This document shows positions 1 to 6,402 of a stretch of DNA of 20,258 nt, piece by piece; position 1 is the first letter of the stretch, and each line of letters begins with the position of its first letter. This DNA comes from an uncultured Bacteroides sp. GTDB lineage: Bacteria; Bacteroidota; Bacteroidia; Bacteroidales; Bacteroidaceae. Location of the stretch: the NCBI GenBank assembly GCA_905197435.1, contig CAJJYX010000036.1:1-20258 (forward strand). The letters run 5' to 3'. The translations under genes were made by a program, and so were the position numbers. The notes under the pieces were generated by a model, which saw nothing but the letters and a program-made list of their open reading frames with translations, searched no databases and was not told the origin of the DNA.

Positions 1-14
1 TCAGGAAAAGACAG

Positions 15-120
15 AACTGTCGTTTCCGCATGCGGGAACGACAGTTTCCTCAAGTGGAAACGGCAGTAACCACAAGCGGGAACGGCAGTAACCACAAGCA
101 GGAACGACCTCAAGTGGAAA
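15..120. repeat. Palindrome plus 22-bp tandem repeat cluster downstream of queE
   Basis: Positions 15-46 form a 32-base near-perfect palindrome (16 pairs, one G-T) centred on 30/31. From 39 on, a 22-bp unit recurs head to tail: 39-60, 61-82 and 83-104, with a shortened copy at 105-120. The 61-82 and 83-104 units differ at a single base (77-80 versus 99-102). The left arm of the palindrome is an inverted copy of the start of the unit, so the cluster mixes direct and inverted copies. It lies 13-118 bp past the queE stop. Read on the minus strand, the palindrome is followed by a TCTTTTCC stretch, so it could also end queD-queE transcription. It is probably a non-coding repeat, function unknown. 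Confidence 0.7.
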
Positions 121-132
121 TCTCGTATTTCT

Positions 133-678
133 TCACTGAATATCTATCAGCTTATGCGTCTGCAAACTAAGCCGCCACTTAGGATGCTTCATCACGCAAT
201 CCACCGTTTCGACCGTATTGCTGCAAGAACAAGGCTGAAGAAAAAAATGCTCGGCAGGAAGCTGCTCATAAGTAGCAATATCCTGTCCTTCATACACCAC
301 CTTTACTTCATTCATGCGCGTAATTTCTAGCTTTGCCCCTTGTTTGGGAGAGCACGTCACCCAGTCTATATTATCCGGAAGCGGACGAGTGCCGTTTGTT
401 TCAATGCAGACATACTTTCCTGCCTGGTGCAAACAATCCACAAAAGCACGGTCAATCCAAAGGGAAGGTTCTCCACCGGTCAGTATCACGGTGGCAGCAG
501 GATACTTTCCAACCTCTGCCAATATTTCTTCATCAGACATCATCCTCCCGTCCTCATGCCGGGTATCACAAAAAGAACATTTCAGGTTGCAACCGGAAAA
601 ACGAATAAAAACTGCCGGAGTACCCGTATAGTATCCTTCCCCTTGCAGGCTGTAGAATATCTCATTAATCTTTCTCAT
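133..678 (-). CDS. queE: 7-carboxy-7-deazaguanine synthase (QueE, radical SAM)
   Basis: This 181-residue cytoplasmic radical-SAM enzyme converts 6-carboxy-5,6,7,8-tetrahydropterin to 7-carboxy-7-deazaguanine on the way to preQ0 and queuosine. The N-terminus has the YSLQGEG signature at 9-15. A CxxxCxxC iron-sulfur cluster motif (Cys30, Cys34, Cys37) follows, then the TGGEP SAM-binding motif at 67-71. The C-terminus ends in the family-typical SLQTHKLIDIQ. The frame is open further upstream to 792, but that extension would lie entirely inside queD and has no family similarity; the ATG at 678 starts MRKINEIFYS, which matches QueE proteins. The gene overlaps the end of queD by 14 bp, so translation is probably coupled. 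Identification is secure from the motifs and the queD neighbour. Confidence 0.95.
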   Translation of the reverse strand: MRKINEIFYSLQGEGYYTGTPAVFIRFSGCNLKCSFCDTRHEDGRMMSDEEILAEVGKYPAATVILTGGEPSLWIDRAFVDCLHQAGKYVCIETNGTRPLPDNIDWVTCSPKQGAKLEITRMNEVKVVYEGQDIATYEQLPAEHFFLQPCSCSNTVETVDCVMKHPKWRLSLQTHKLIDIQ

Positions 679-997
679 AGACTGCAATGTTTGACTCCGA
701 CTCCTGTACCTCCACCTTGAAACAAGTGGGTATCTGGTCGCATATCCAACGGGCAATATTCTCGGCTGTGGGGTTGAAAGAAAGTACTTCATTAAGATTA
801 CGGTGATCCAGCTGTCCTTTTACCACTTGTTTGATGTGACTGAAATCAACAACCATTCCGTCCGCATTCAATTCCCGGGAACGGCAAAAGACGGTGATAA
901 TCCAATTGTGACCGTGCAGATTCTCACATTTACTGCGATAAGAGAGCTGCAGGCTATGGGCAGCCGACACCTCCATGCGTTTAATGACTGTGTACAT
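665..997 (-). CDS. queD: 6-carboxy-5,6,7,8-tetrahydropterin synthase (QueD)
   Basis: A 110-residue member of the 6-pyruvoyltetrahydropterin synthase fold, a typical QueD length. It makes 6-carboxytetrahydropterin from 7,8-dihydroneopterin triphosphate, the substrate of QueE encoded next. The zinc ligands are visible as His14 (in AAH) and His28/His30 (HGH). The catalytic Cys24 sits in the CxxxHGH spacing, with Asp64-His65 (LDHRNLN) and Glu99 (QESES) as the remaining active-site residues. The stop codon lies within the first codons of queE. The upstream region holds a TAATTTTG box at 1064-1071 and a small hairpin. queC and queF are not in the window, so the rest of the pathway must be encoded elsewhere. 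Related eukaryotic-type pterin synthases share the fold, but the queE linkage decides for QueD. Confidence 0.95.
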   Translation of the reverse strand: MYTVIKRMEVSAAHSLQLSYRSKCENLHGHNWIITVFCRSRELNADGMVVDFSHIKQVVKGQLDHRNLNEVLSFNPTAENIARWICDQIPTCFKVEVQESESNIAVYEKD

Positions 998-1063
998 ATT
1001 GTTAATACGCTAATTAATACTACGATATGAATTTCCGCATCTAATGTCACCTCGATGCGACGG

Positions 1064-1071
1064 CAAAATTA
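1064..1071 (-). promoter_or_regulatory. Bacteroidota -7 box for queDE
   Basis: The minus strand reads TAATTTTG, an exact match to the TAnnTTTG box, placing transcription start near 1057-1059. No convincing TTG/TTTG -33 element is seen at the right distance. The predicted leader (about 60 nt) begins with a 6-bp hairpin (1036-1041 paired with 1054-1059). This does not match the preQ1-I riboswitch pattern by eye. Confidence 0.5.
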
Positions 1072-1108
1072 CGAAAAACTTAGGATTTATCCACCTGCTT
1101 TCCACAAC

Positions 1109-1942
1109 TTATTCGTACACGCAAAGGGAATTGGCGACCTTACGTTCGGCCTTACCGGAAGGAGTATTGGCAATGCCTTCATCTGGCAACGAAACACTCC
1201 AAAGGGTTGAAGAACCGCCACCATCCAGATTCAGGGCATCCTTGCCGCCCAATACACGAATCATATGGGCCAGTTCGGGAATATTGATGCCCTCAGCTTT
1301 CCCCTTCATGCGTCCGTCGACAACTATGAACAGAATCTTTTTGTCTCCGGTTAAAGCCACGGCACTGCGCGGATGCTTGGTGTTCACAAAGCCGGAGTTG
1401 CACGCAGAAAGATCACATGCTTTCCCGTCCAGCAACATCAATGGGCCTGAAGCAAGCACAGTGCCCCGCTTCAATCCGCAGGTCTTTTCTTTCTCTTTAC
1501 TCCAAGGCATCAACTGCAATTCTCCATTTCGTATAAGCACAGCACCGTTCGAAACGGTAGCTAAAGTACCGGTGGCAGTTGTGTCCACCACAATCCCGTC
1601 CCTGCGCAGATAGCAAACGGAATTACCTGCTTTCATGTCAAAATAGGAACCGTTGATGGCAGCCACAGCACCTGAGCGACGGGCAACAGTACTCGTCTCT
1701 TCCTTGGGATTATGGATAAGCACATCAAAACGATGACGCTTCGGAGATATTTCAATAATGGAAACCTCCTGCGGCACTCCATACAAAGAAGCAAATGCAG
1801 CCTTACGGTAAAGAATTCCTTTTTCCAGGGGAGTAACCTGCCAGTCTGCCGCAACAAGTGCCAATGAATCGGCTGCAGTTTGCGCTGTTACGGCCAATAT
1901 ACTGCAACAGAGGAACAATAACAGAACCATTTTCTTTTTCAT
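1109..1942 (-). CDS. Secreted phosphodiester glycosidase family protein (NAGPA domain)
   Basis: A 277-residue exported protein. Residues 1-20 form a signal peptide (lysine-rich start, hydrophobic core, cleavage likely before Gln21). The rest matches the NAGPA domain, first known from the enzyme that uncovers mannose-6-phosphate by removing GlcNAc from a phosphodiester. Visible family motifs are NGSYFD at 97-102, HPRSAVAL at 190-197, VVDGR at 207-211 and the diagnostic LNLDGGGSSTLW at 237-248, with a final NSLCVY strand. The bacterial substrate is unknown; phosphodiester-linked sugars in wall or surface glycans are a reasonable guess. It lies 25 bp downstream of pdxK and 111 bp ahead of queD. 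It has its own promoter-like box only 4 bp before the ATG, so it may be transcribed separately, possibly as a leaderless mRNA. Confidence 0.85.
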   Translation of the reverse strand: MKKKMVLLLFLCCSILAVTAQTAADSLALVAADWQVTPLEKGILYRKAAFASLYGVPQEVSIIEISPKRHRFDVLIHNPKEETSTVARRSGAVAAINGSYFDMKAGNSVCYLRRDGIVVDTTATGTLATVSNGAVLIRNGELQLMPWSKEKEKTCGLKRGTVLASGPLMLLDGKACDLSACNSGFVNTKHPRSAVALTGDKKILFIVVDGRMKGKAEGINIPELAHMIRVLGGKDALNLDGGGSSTLWSVSLPDEGIANTPSGKAERKVANSLCVYE

Positions 1943-1946
1943 ACCG

Positions 1947-1975
1947 CAAACATAGCCATTTTTTTAATCAATCAA
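1947..1975 (-). promoter_or_regulatory. Promoter for the NAGPA-domain gene, possibly leaderless
   Basis: The minus strand has TTG (1973-1975), an 18-base gap, then TATGTTTG (1947-1954), fitting the Bacteroidota -33/-7 pattern. The last G of the box is separated from the start codon (ATG from 1942) by only 4 bases. The predicted transcription start therefore falls on or beside the ATG. The -33 part overlaps the last codons of pdxK. Confidence 0.5.
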
Positions 1976-2843
1976 TCAGTTCATAACTACATATTTGAAT
2001 CGGCATATCCAGATTATGCAATACCTTCTCGAGCTGAATGCCTTCGCGGTTATCATATTCATACCCGAAAGTAGCACGAATGCCCTGCAAGATGAACTGC
2101 GTGGCACGGTCCAATGCAATGGGCAGACTATCTCCTTGCAACAATGCACCGGTAATGACGCTGGTAAAGGTATCGCCCGTGCCGGGATAATGTGCAGGCA
2201 GATAAGGGCAAGTCACTTTCCAGTAACGGTTGCCGTTCCGGTTATAAGCATATACGGAAGTCTTATGCTCGTCTCCCAATACGGGTACACTGGTGATTAT
2301 CACGACCTCCGGACCGCAATCAGAGAGTTGCCGAAGGTATGACTTCAGTTCTTCATCCGTATTTTGCTCCTGATAAGGAATGTCCAGCAGATAGAAAAGT
2401 TCCGTCAGATTAGGAGTTATGACGTCTGCTTTCGTAATGAGATGCTTCATCTCTCCAATCATGGAATCGTCAAAATTCGTATAAAGACGCCCGTTATCCC
2501 CCAATACCGGGTCTACCACTACCAGTCCTTCCGGCTGACGAAAGTCGTCAATGAAATCAGAGACTATACGTATCTGCCGCGGAGAGCCCAGATAGCCGGT
2601 ATAAAAAGCATCGAACTGTACTTCCAGTTTCTTCCACTCGGAAATAATCTTCGGCATCTCATCTGTCAGATCCAGAAAAGAGAAGTCGGGATATTGAGTA
2701 TGGCTGGACAATACAGCCGTAGGCAACGGACACACCTGGAAGCCCATAGTCGAAAGTATCGGGATGACCACCGTCAGAGAAACTCGCCCCACCCCCGAAA
2801 GGTCATGGACAGCAACGACCTTCTTTACTTTGTTTGCATACAT
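1968..2843 (-). CDS. pdxY: Pyridoxamine/pyridoxal kinase (PfkB/ribokinase-like superfamily)
   Basis: A 291-residue cytoplasmic kinase predicted to phosphorylate pyridoxal, pyridoxamine or pyridoxine with ATP in vitamin B6 salvage. The N-terminus has the VHDLSGVGRVSL pattern at 12-23 that lines the B6 pocket in PdxK/PdxY proteins, and Ser47-His48-Thr49 also fits. DPVLGDNG (111-118) and TPNLTE (143-148) are typical of this kinase family. The anion-hole/catalytic motif GTGD is at 221-224, with Asp224 as the likely base. The length matches PdxY (about 290). The symbol is approximate: PdxK and PdxY cannot be separated by eye, and HMP kinases are relatives, but GVGRVSL favours B6. The start lies only 35 bp from the divergently transcribed DUF454 gene, so the two promoters must overlap. 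Confidence 0.85.
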   Translation of the reverse strand: MYANKVKKVVAVHDLSGVGRVSLTVVIPILSTMGFQVCPLPTAVLSSHTQYPDFSFLDLTDEMPKIISEWKKLEVQFDAFYTGYLGSPRQIRIVSDFIDDFRQPEGLVVVDPVLGDNGRLYTNFDDSMIGEMKHLITKADVITPNLTELFYLLDIPYQEQNTDEELKSYLRQLSDCGPEVVIITSVPVLGDEHKTSVYAYNRNGNRYWKVTCPYLPAHYPGTGDTFTSVITGALLQGDSLPIALDRATQFILQGIRATFGYEYDNREGIQLEKVLHNLDMPIQICSYELID

Positions 2844-2866
2844 ACTATCTATATTATTATTTTTCC

Positions 2867-2874
2867 TACATTTG
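2867..2874 (+). promoter_or_regulatory. -7 box immediately ahead of the DUF454 gene
   Basis: TACATTTG matches TAnnTTTG and ends 4 bases before the ATG at 2879, the same geometry as the NAGPA-gene promoter. If used, the mRNA would be leaderless or nearly so. No clear TTG lies 18-20 bases upstream, which lowers confidence. Confidence 0.35.
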
Positions 2875-2878
2875 CCGC

Positions 2879-3238
2879 ATGAAAACCATCTGTATCATAT
2901 CAGGAACCATTTCCTTAGTGCTCGGTGTCATTGGCATATTCGTGCCTTTGCTCCCTACCACTCCTTTTCTGCTGCTTACAGCAGCCCTCTATTTCAAAGG
3001 GTCGCCCCGTCTGTATCAATGGCTGTTGCATCACAAATACTTCGGTCCCTACATCCGGAATTTCCGTGAAAACAAGGCCATTCCATTACGGGCAAAAGTC
3101 ATTTCCCTGCTATTGATGTGGGGAACCATGCTTTATTGCATTTTCTTCCTAATCCCACTAACAGAAATAAAGGTATTATTGTTCCTTGTCGCAGCAGGAG
3201 TTACCTGGCATATCCTGTCGTTCAAGACTCTGAGATAA
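2879..3238 (+). CDS. YbaN/DUF454 family inner-membrane protein
   Basis: A 119-residue, very hydrophobic protein. It carries the DUF454 hallmark near the N-terminus, LGVIGIFVPLLPTTPFLLL (15-33), followed by a region like the family's SPRxxxWLLxxxxFGPY (42-58 here) and two C-terminal membrane segments (about 74-92 and 95-112). E. coli YbaN has a similar length and layout. The biochemical function is unknown; it is presumably an integral inner-membrane protein. The ATG at 2879 is chosen because the family starts a few residues before the first membrane segment; an in-frame ATG at 2834 would add 15 residues overlapping the pdxK start. It is divergent from pdxK and convergent with the nucleosidase gene across a strong terminator. 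Confidence 0.85.
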   Translation: MKTICIISGTISLVLGVIGIFVPLLPTTPFLLLTAALYFKGSPRLYQWLLHHKYFGPYIRNFRENKAIPLRAKVISLLLMWGTMLYCIFFLIPLTEIKVLLFLVAAGVTWHILSFKTLR

Positions 3239-3246
3239 AGAAAAGT

Positions 3247-3305
3247 AAAGTGACAGGGTGGTAAAGTGGTAATGTTACCCTGTCATTTTATCACCCTATC
3301 ACTTT
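3247..3305. terminator. Bidirectional hairpin between convergent genes
   Basis: Arms 3247-3265 and 3287-3305 pair over 19 positions with one mismatch and one wobble. A competing perfect 9-bp stem (3251-3259 with 3277-3285) uses the same left arm, so two alternative folds exist. Flanking A- and T-rich tracts suit termination in both directions. The right arm overlaps the last codons and stop of the nucleosidase-like gene. It ends the DUF454 gene (plus) and the nucleosidase gene (minus). Confidence 0.75.
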
Positions 3306-3883
3306 ATTACTCCTCCCGATTTTTCAAAGAATTCTCCTAACCCTTTCCGCGCATCAGCAAGTTTGTCCTCCCAATGTTTCACGGAATTCTGCCCGATGAT
3401 GTCCGTCACGTATTTCACTGATATGAACGGTACATTCTTGGCACGGCACACCATCGCCTGGGCGTATGCCTCCATATCCACCACATCGCCTTTCACATCC
3501 GACAATTCTGTCAGGAAAGAATCTCCCGTGTTACAAGTACCTTCGTTCTGCCAATGCAGGCAGTATCCTTTCTGCGCCAACAAATCAGCAGAATCAATCT
3601 CATACTCCATGCCAAGCTCCACCAGTTTCTGCATGTCGCGGTCTATGAAATGGCGGCATACAAGAACAGTACCCACCTGATGGTGAATGGCTCCTGCCGT
3701 ACCTATATTGATTACCAAATCCGGTTGCCCGTGATTGATTGCTTCCGAAAGGTAAAAAGCGGACTTCACTTTTCCCATCCCGGTGCGCAGGTAGCCTATC
3801 TGTACTTCATCCTCCCCTATCAGTCCGGGAAATTTCAATTCCGTAAACTCGCCTTGTATGGCATAAGTAACTAAGATTTTCAT
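3299..3883 (-). CDS. MTA/SAH nucleosidase-like protein (PNP/UDP phosphorylase family)
   Basis: A 194-residue cytoplasmic enzyme of the purine-nucleoside phosphorylase/nucleosidase superfamily. It is predicted to cleave the glycosidic bond of a nucleoside such as methylthioadenosine or S-adenosylhomocysteine. Glu12 lies where the N-terminal catalytic Glu sits in MTA nucleosidases. GTAGAI (61-66) is the glycine-rich motif, and DMEA (136-139) matches the VEME-type substrate motif (Glu138). Asp161 (KYVTD) is the likely catalytic acid; the Glu138-Asp161 spacing of 23 equals that of E. coli MTAN (Glu174-Asp197). The protein is about 35 residues shorter than typical MTAN (about 230), with the loss between GTAG and DMEA, so the substrate may differ (futalosine hydrolase or another nucleosidase is possible). 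It has its own TACCTTTG promoter box. Confidence 0.75.
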   Translation of the reverse strand: MKILVTYAIQGEFTELKFPGLIGEDEVQIGYLRTGMGKVKSAFYLSEAINHGQPDLVINIGTAGAIHHQVGTVLVCRHFIDRDMQKLVELGMEYEIDSADLLAQKGYCLHWQNEGTCNTGDSFLTELSDVKGDVVDMEAYAQAMVCRAKNVPFISVKYVTDIIGQNSVKHWEDKLADARKGLGEFFEKSGGVIK

Positions 3884-3941
3884 ATCATTCTATCTTTTTA
3901 TTGTTCCTTGTTTCTCCAAAGACTCCTTTTACCAGAAAAAG

Positions 3942-3949
3942 CAAAGGTA
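3942..3949 (-). promoter_or_regulatory. -7 box for the nucleosidase-like gene
   Basis: The minus strand reads TACCTTTG, an exact TAnnTTTG match 58 bp upstream of the ATG at 3883. This predicts a start near 3936 and a leader of about 50 nt. The -33 region has no clear TTG. Confidence 0.5.
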
Positions 3950-3990
3950 GAAACCTTTTTCAGAAGATTTTCACTGTAAGCCCACGGGAA

Positions 3991-4281
3991 TCACAGTTTC
4001 CCTACCAGATAAGATTTCAACGCCTCTATATATTCTTCAAAGGCATCCACTCCCTGCGGAGTAATCCTACAAAGTGTACAAGGCATTTTTCCTTTAAAAG
4101 TTTTTGTTATCTCCACATAACCCGCCTTGCTGAGCTTATCCAACTGCACACTGAGGTTTCCTGCCGTAGCTTTCGTTTGTTGGCGGATATAGACAAAATC
4201 CGCTTCCTCAACACTGATGAGCAACGACATCACCGCAAGCCGCAGTTCACTATGAAGCAAAGGGTTCAGTTCTTTAAACAT
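3991..4281 (-). CDS. Small winged-helix DNA-binding regulator
   Basis: A 96-residue stand-alone winged-helix protein. Residues 8-25 form a first helix (HSELRLAVMSLLI) typical of MarR/ArsR-like and PF13601-type domains. The helix-turn-helix spans about 29-56 (ending QLDKLSKAGYVEI), and the wing follows at about 57-75 with LCRITPQGVDAF at its end. There is no ligand or metal domain, although two Cys (68 and 71) lie in the wing. It is the last gene of a four-gene run, starting one base past the stop of the preceding membrane-protein gene, so it is certainly co-transcribed. Such regulators encoded with membrane proteins usually control their own operon; that role here is inference, and no operator was identified. 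Confidence 0.75.
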   Translation of the reverse strand: MFKELNPLLHSELRLAVMSLLISVEEADFVYIRQQTKATAGNLSVQLDKLSKAGYVEITKTFKGKMPCTLCRITPQGVDAFEEYIEALKSYLVGKL

Positions 4282-4282
4282 A

Positions 4283-5065
4283 TCAAATTTTATTCTTCCG
4301 TTTACTTTTCAACAATGCATAGAGAGATATTCCCACCAAAGGAAGGTGATACAATCCCAAATAAAAACCTGCATCGGTTGCAAAATTGCCCATGTTATAA
4401 CAGCCGATGATAAACCCCATCAACGCCGTTACCCGCAGCAAAGTTAAATCAATATTTTCTTTACTCAATAGAAGCAGGACCAGAAAAAACGGAGTCATCG
4501 GACAAAATGCCATCGCCGAGCCTCCGGCAAACAGATGTATCGGGCTGAAATCGGGTTCTGCGCCACGCATCATGTCCATAGGCCACCATAGGCAAAAGAA
4601 TGCCACGGGTATCAGCCATGCCGTCCTTCGATTCAGATTGCCGAAAGTCAGTCTGCTGCTCCCCCGCCAGGCTTCCCTCATCCAAAGCAGGGCAACCAAG
4701 AGCATCATCACCACATTGACCGTCACCATGCTGAAACCATATTTATCCGTCACTGCCACATTCTGTATGATGGCATACAACACATAACAACAGCCTGCAT
4801 ACAACATAAACCAGCGTGACATCGTCTCGCGCCGAAGCACAAGCAGCATCAGCATGACAAGGGAAATAATCTGAAAAGTCCACGCATAAGGATACATCTC
4901 TTGTATAAGTGCATGGCTCAAGGTATAAATTATCAGATCACCGATGTTCTCCCACCGAAATCCTTTAGTGGCAATCGGCAATAGAATAAATTGCAAAACA
5001 ATTATGCACACAATAAACTTTCGGGAAAGCAGGAATTTGTCTAAAGCACTGTTTCGTGTCATCAT
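4283..5065 (-). CDS. Multi-pass membrane protein of unknown function
   Basis: A 260-residue integral membrane protein with about seven or eight hydrophobic segments (roughly 16-34, 62-78, 84-102, 112-129, 149-163, 186-201, 208-226 and 233-252) and a basic C-terminal tail (KSKRKNKI). No recognisable catalytic or transport motif was found. Polar or charged residues between segments 5 and 6 (PMDMMRGAEPDFSPIH, 162-177) may form an extracytoplasmic loop. The start ATG overlaps the previous gene's stop by 4 bp (ATGA type), and the next gene starts 1 bp beyond its own stop, indicating tight operon coupling with another membrane protein and a winged-helix regulator. I do not recognise the family. A sensor or carrier acting with its membrane partner is possible but unsupported. 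Confidence 0.7.
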   Translation of the reverse strand: MMTRNSALDKFLLSRKFIVCIIVLQFILLPIATKGFRWENIGDLIIYTLSHALIQEMYPYAWTFQIISLVMLMLLVLRRETMSRWFMLYAGCCYVLYAIIQNVAVTDKYGFSMVTVNVVMMLLVALLWMREAWRGSSRLTFGNLNRRTAWLIPVAFFCLWWPMDMMRGAEPDFSPIHLFAGGSAMAFCPMTPFFLVLLLLSKENIDLTLLRVTALMGFIIGCYNMGNFATDAGFYLGLYHLPLVGISLYALLKSKRKNKI

Positions 5066-5685
5066 ACTTCACCCCACTCTCCGTTTCGATTTTCTTTCCG
5101 CGCCTTATAGTTCAGTATATGACCGGGAATAATCAGCGAAAATGCCAGTACACCGACAAACCAAAGCAGGGATGAGAGGGAAGGTGCTTCGCCCCAAGTG
5201 TACAACAAGTGTTTCAGTCCCCACAAAAAGCCAAACAGCGGGAAGATAAAAAACGTAGTATAGCGAATGATGCAACCCGTAATGATGCTGCCCAACGAGA
5301 AGAAGATGGCACACAAAGGCAGAATGGTTTCGTAACGTCCGGCATCCGTTGCCGCCAGCACCCCTATCATACATACCATCCCGAACACTCCCCACACCCG
5401 CTCCAGTATCTTGTCAAGATAAAATTTCACGGGTTTTTGCCGCTTACGCAATAAGAGGAACATCAACAGATACCCCACAACCGGAATCCCCCAGAATCCC
5501 CACATCCAGATAGGATTACCCGTAAACGTGACACCTGCCCATATGGCCAAAGTCACCAACACACCTACATATCCCCACACTAAAAAACTATTTCCGCTAC
5601 CCGTATCCAGGTTGCGACGCGTATTGCGTATCATTCGAGCGATAAGTTCCAAACTCTCTTTCTCGTTCAATTCTTTATCTTTCAT
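5062..5685 (-). CDS. Six-segment membrane protein of unknown function
   Basis: A 207-residue protein. It has a soluble, charged N-terminus (1-30, KDKELNEKESLELIARMI, probably helical and cytoplasmic). Six hydrophobic segments follow at about 34-54, 61-79, 98-113, 121-141, 144-161 and 171-191, then a basic tail. The paired arginines and lysines flanking the segments fit inner-membrane topology. No enzymatic motif is seen. It lies 15 bp downstream of the DUF2141 gene and overlaps the next membrane-protein gene by 4 bp, so the two membrane proteins are probably made together and may form a complex. I do not recognise the family beyond its resemblance to small Bacteroidota membrane proteins encoded with winged-helix regulators. 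Confidence 0.7.
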   Translation of the reverse strand: MKDKELNEKESLELIARMIRNTRRNLDTGSGNSFLVWGYVGVLVTLAIWAGVTFTGNPIWMWGFWGIPVVGYLLMFLLLRKRQKPVKFYLDKILERVWGVFGMVCMIGVLAATDAGRYETILPLCAIFFSLGSIITGCIIRYTTFFIFPLFGFLWGLKHLLYTWGEAPSLSSLLWFVGVLAFSLIIPGHILNYKARKENRNGEWGEV

Positions 5686-5700
5686 AATTATACCACATGA

Positions 5701-6075
5701 TTACTTCTTCATTTCCTTTCGGACATCCACCAACGGCACAACCACCGTCTCCGTATTTTCCTTTACCTCCCAATCGACAATGGCGCAATACTCCATCGGT
5801 ACTCCGTCCTCTTTGTCGAGCTGGTAATTACCGTTTTCATCGTGATAGACGTAAATCTTGCACTTGCCCGCAGGCACATCCTTCAGCTCCAGCACGACAT
5901 CGCCCACAACGGCATCCACCATATTATATTGCCCCTTGTCGGTAGCCGCCATCAGCTTCCCCTTGGCAGAAGGAACATTCGTCACTTTCAGCGTCAGAAC
6001 ACTTTGCGCCGACACACCCACTACAAACATACTAAAAAGAACGATTACCATACCTTTATAACCCATTGTTTTCAT
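5701..6075 (-). CDS. Secreted DUF2141-family protein
   Basis: A 124-residue exported protein. It has a signal peptide with hydrophobic core VIVLFSMFVVGVSA and likely cleavage before Gln24. The mature part begins with a VLTLKVTNV strand and contains the DUF2141 pattern: a KGKL turn, LKDVPAGKCKIYVYHDENGN (20 residues, about 65-84) and a following LDKEDGVPME. The DENGNxxLD segment resembles an EF-hand-like calcium loop, as noted in many DUF2141 members. Function is unknown; the protein probably acts in the periplasm. An in-frame GTG at 6081 would add two residues, but the ATG at 6075 is preferred because it gives a normal signal peptide. It is the first gene of the run with the two membrane proteins and the winged-helix regulator. 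Confidence 0.8.
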   Translation of the reverse strand: MKTMGYKGMVIVLFSMFVVGVSAQSVLTLKVTNVPSAKGKLMAATDKGQYNMVDAVVGDVVLELKDVPAGKCKIYVYHDENGNYQLDKEDGVPMEYCAIVDWEVKENTETVVVPLVDVRKEMKK

Positions 6076-6402
6076 AATCACACTTCATTTTAAAGTTACA
6101 CATTAAAATAATAAGAAACACTCTTTGGGTTCGAACTCCGGTATAAATATAAGAAGTTTATTTTGCAAACCAAACTATTATATAAATTATTCTATTTATT
6201 TCTTTGCATCCTCCTTTACTATAAACTATTCCAATCATTCCCACGCAGTAGTTCCGGAAACAGTCCGCCCCTTTTCAATCTCCCGAAATCAGGTTTTCAT
6301 AGGCCATTTCGGCTATTTCGGCACTTCTACAACATATTTTCCCCGAAAAGTTTTTGTAATCTACAAGTAAATCGTATTTTTGTGTACAATTTTGGTGTAG
6401 TA
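6076..6402. other. Divergent intergenic region between the DUF2141 operon and the zapA operon
   Basis: These 327 bases are A/T-rich in the left two-thirds and carry no credible coding sequence. The open frame through the right part is only an upstream extension of the coiled-coil gene, with no protein similarity. The right end contains a strong promoter (6351-6382). On the left, the minus strand shows only a 7/8 match to the -7 box (TATATTTA, near 6145-6152), which may serve the DUF2141 operon. No tRNA or CRISPR is present. Confidence 0.6.
6351..6382 (+). promoter_or_regulatory. Promoter of the coiled-coil/zapA operon
   Basis: TTTTTG (6351-6356), an 18-base gap, then TATTTTTG (6375-6382) is the best -33/-7 pair in the window. 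Transcription should start near 6388, giving a very short leader of about 15 nt before the ATG at 6403. Confidence 0.7.

Noticed and set aside
15..120. CRISPR array
   Set aside because: Units are adjacent with no spacers, and there are no cas genes.
679..792. N-terminal extension of QueE (38 extra residues from 792)
   Set aside because: It lies wholly inside queD in another frame and has no family similarity; MRKINEIFYS at 678 is the conserved start.
1036..1059. preQ1 riboswitch in the queD leader
   Set aside because: Only a 6-bp hairpin is present; the A-rich tail and pseudoknot pattern of preQ1-I is not visible.
6124..6141. GGGTTCGAACTCC, resembling a tRNA T-arm
   Set aside because: The stem pairs poorly, and no anticodon or D-arm or acceptor stem can be built upstream; there is no CCA-type end. 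At most it is a chance match.
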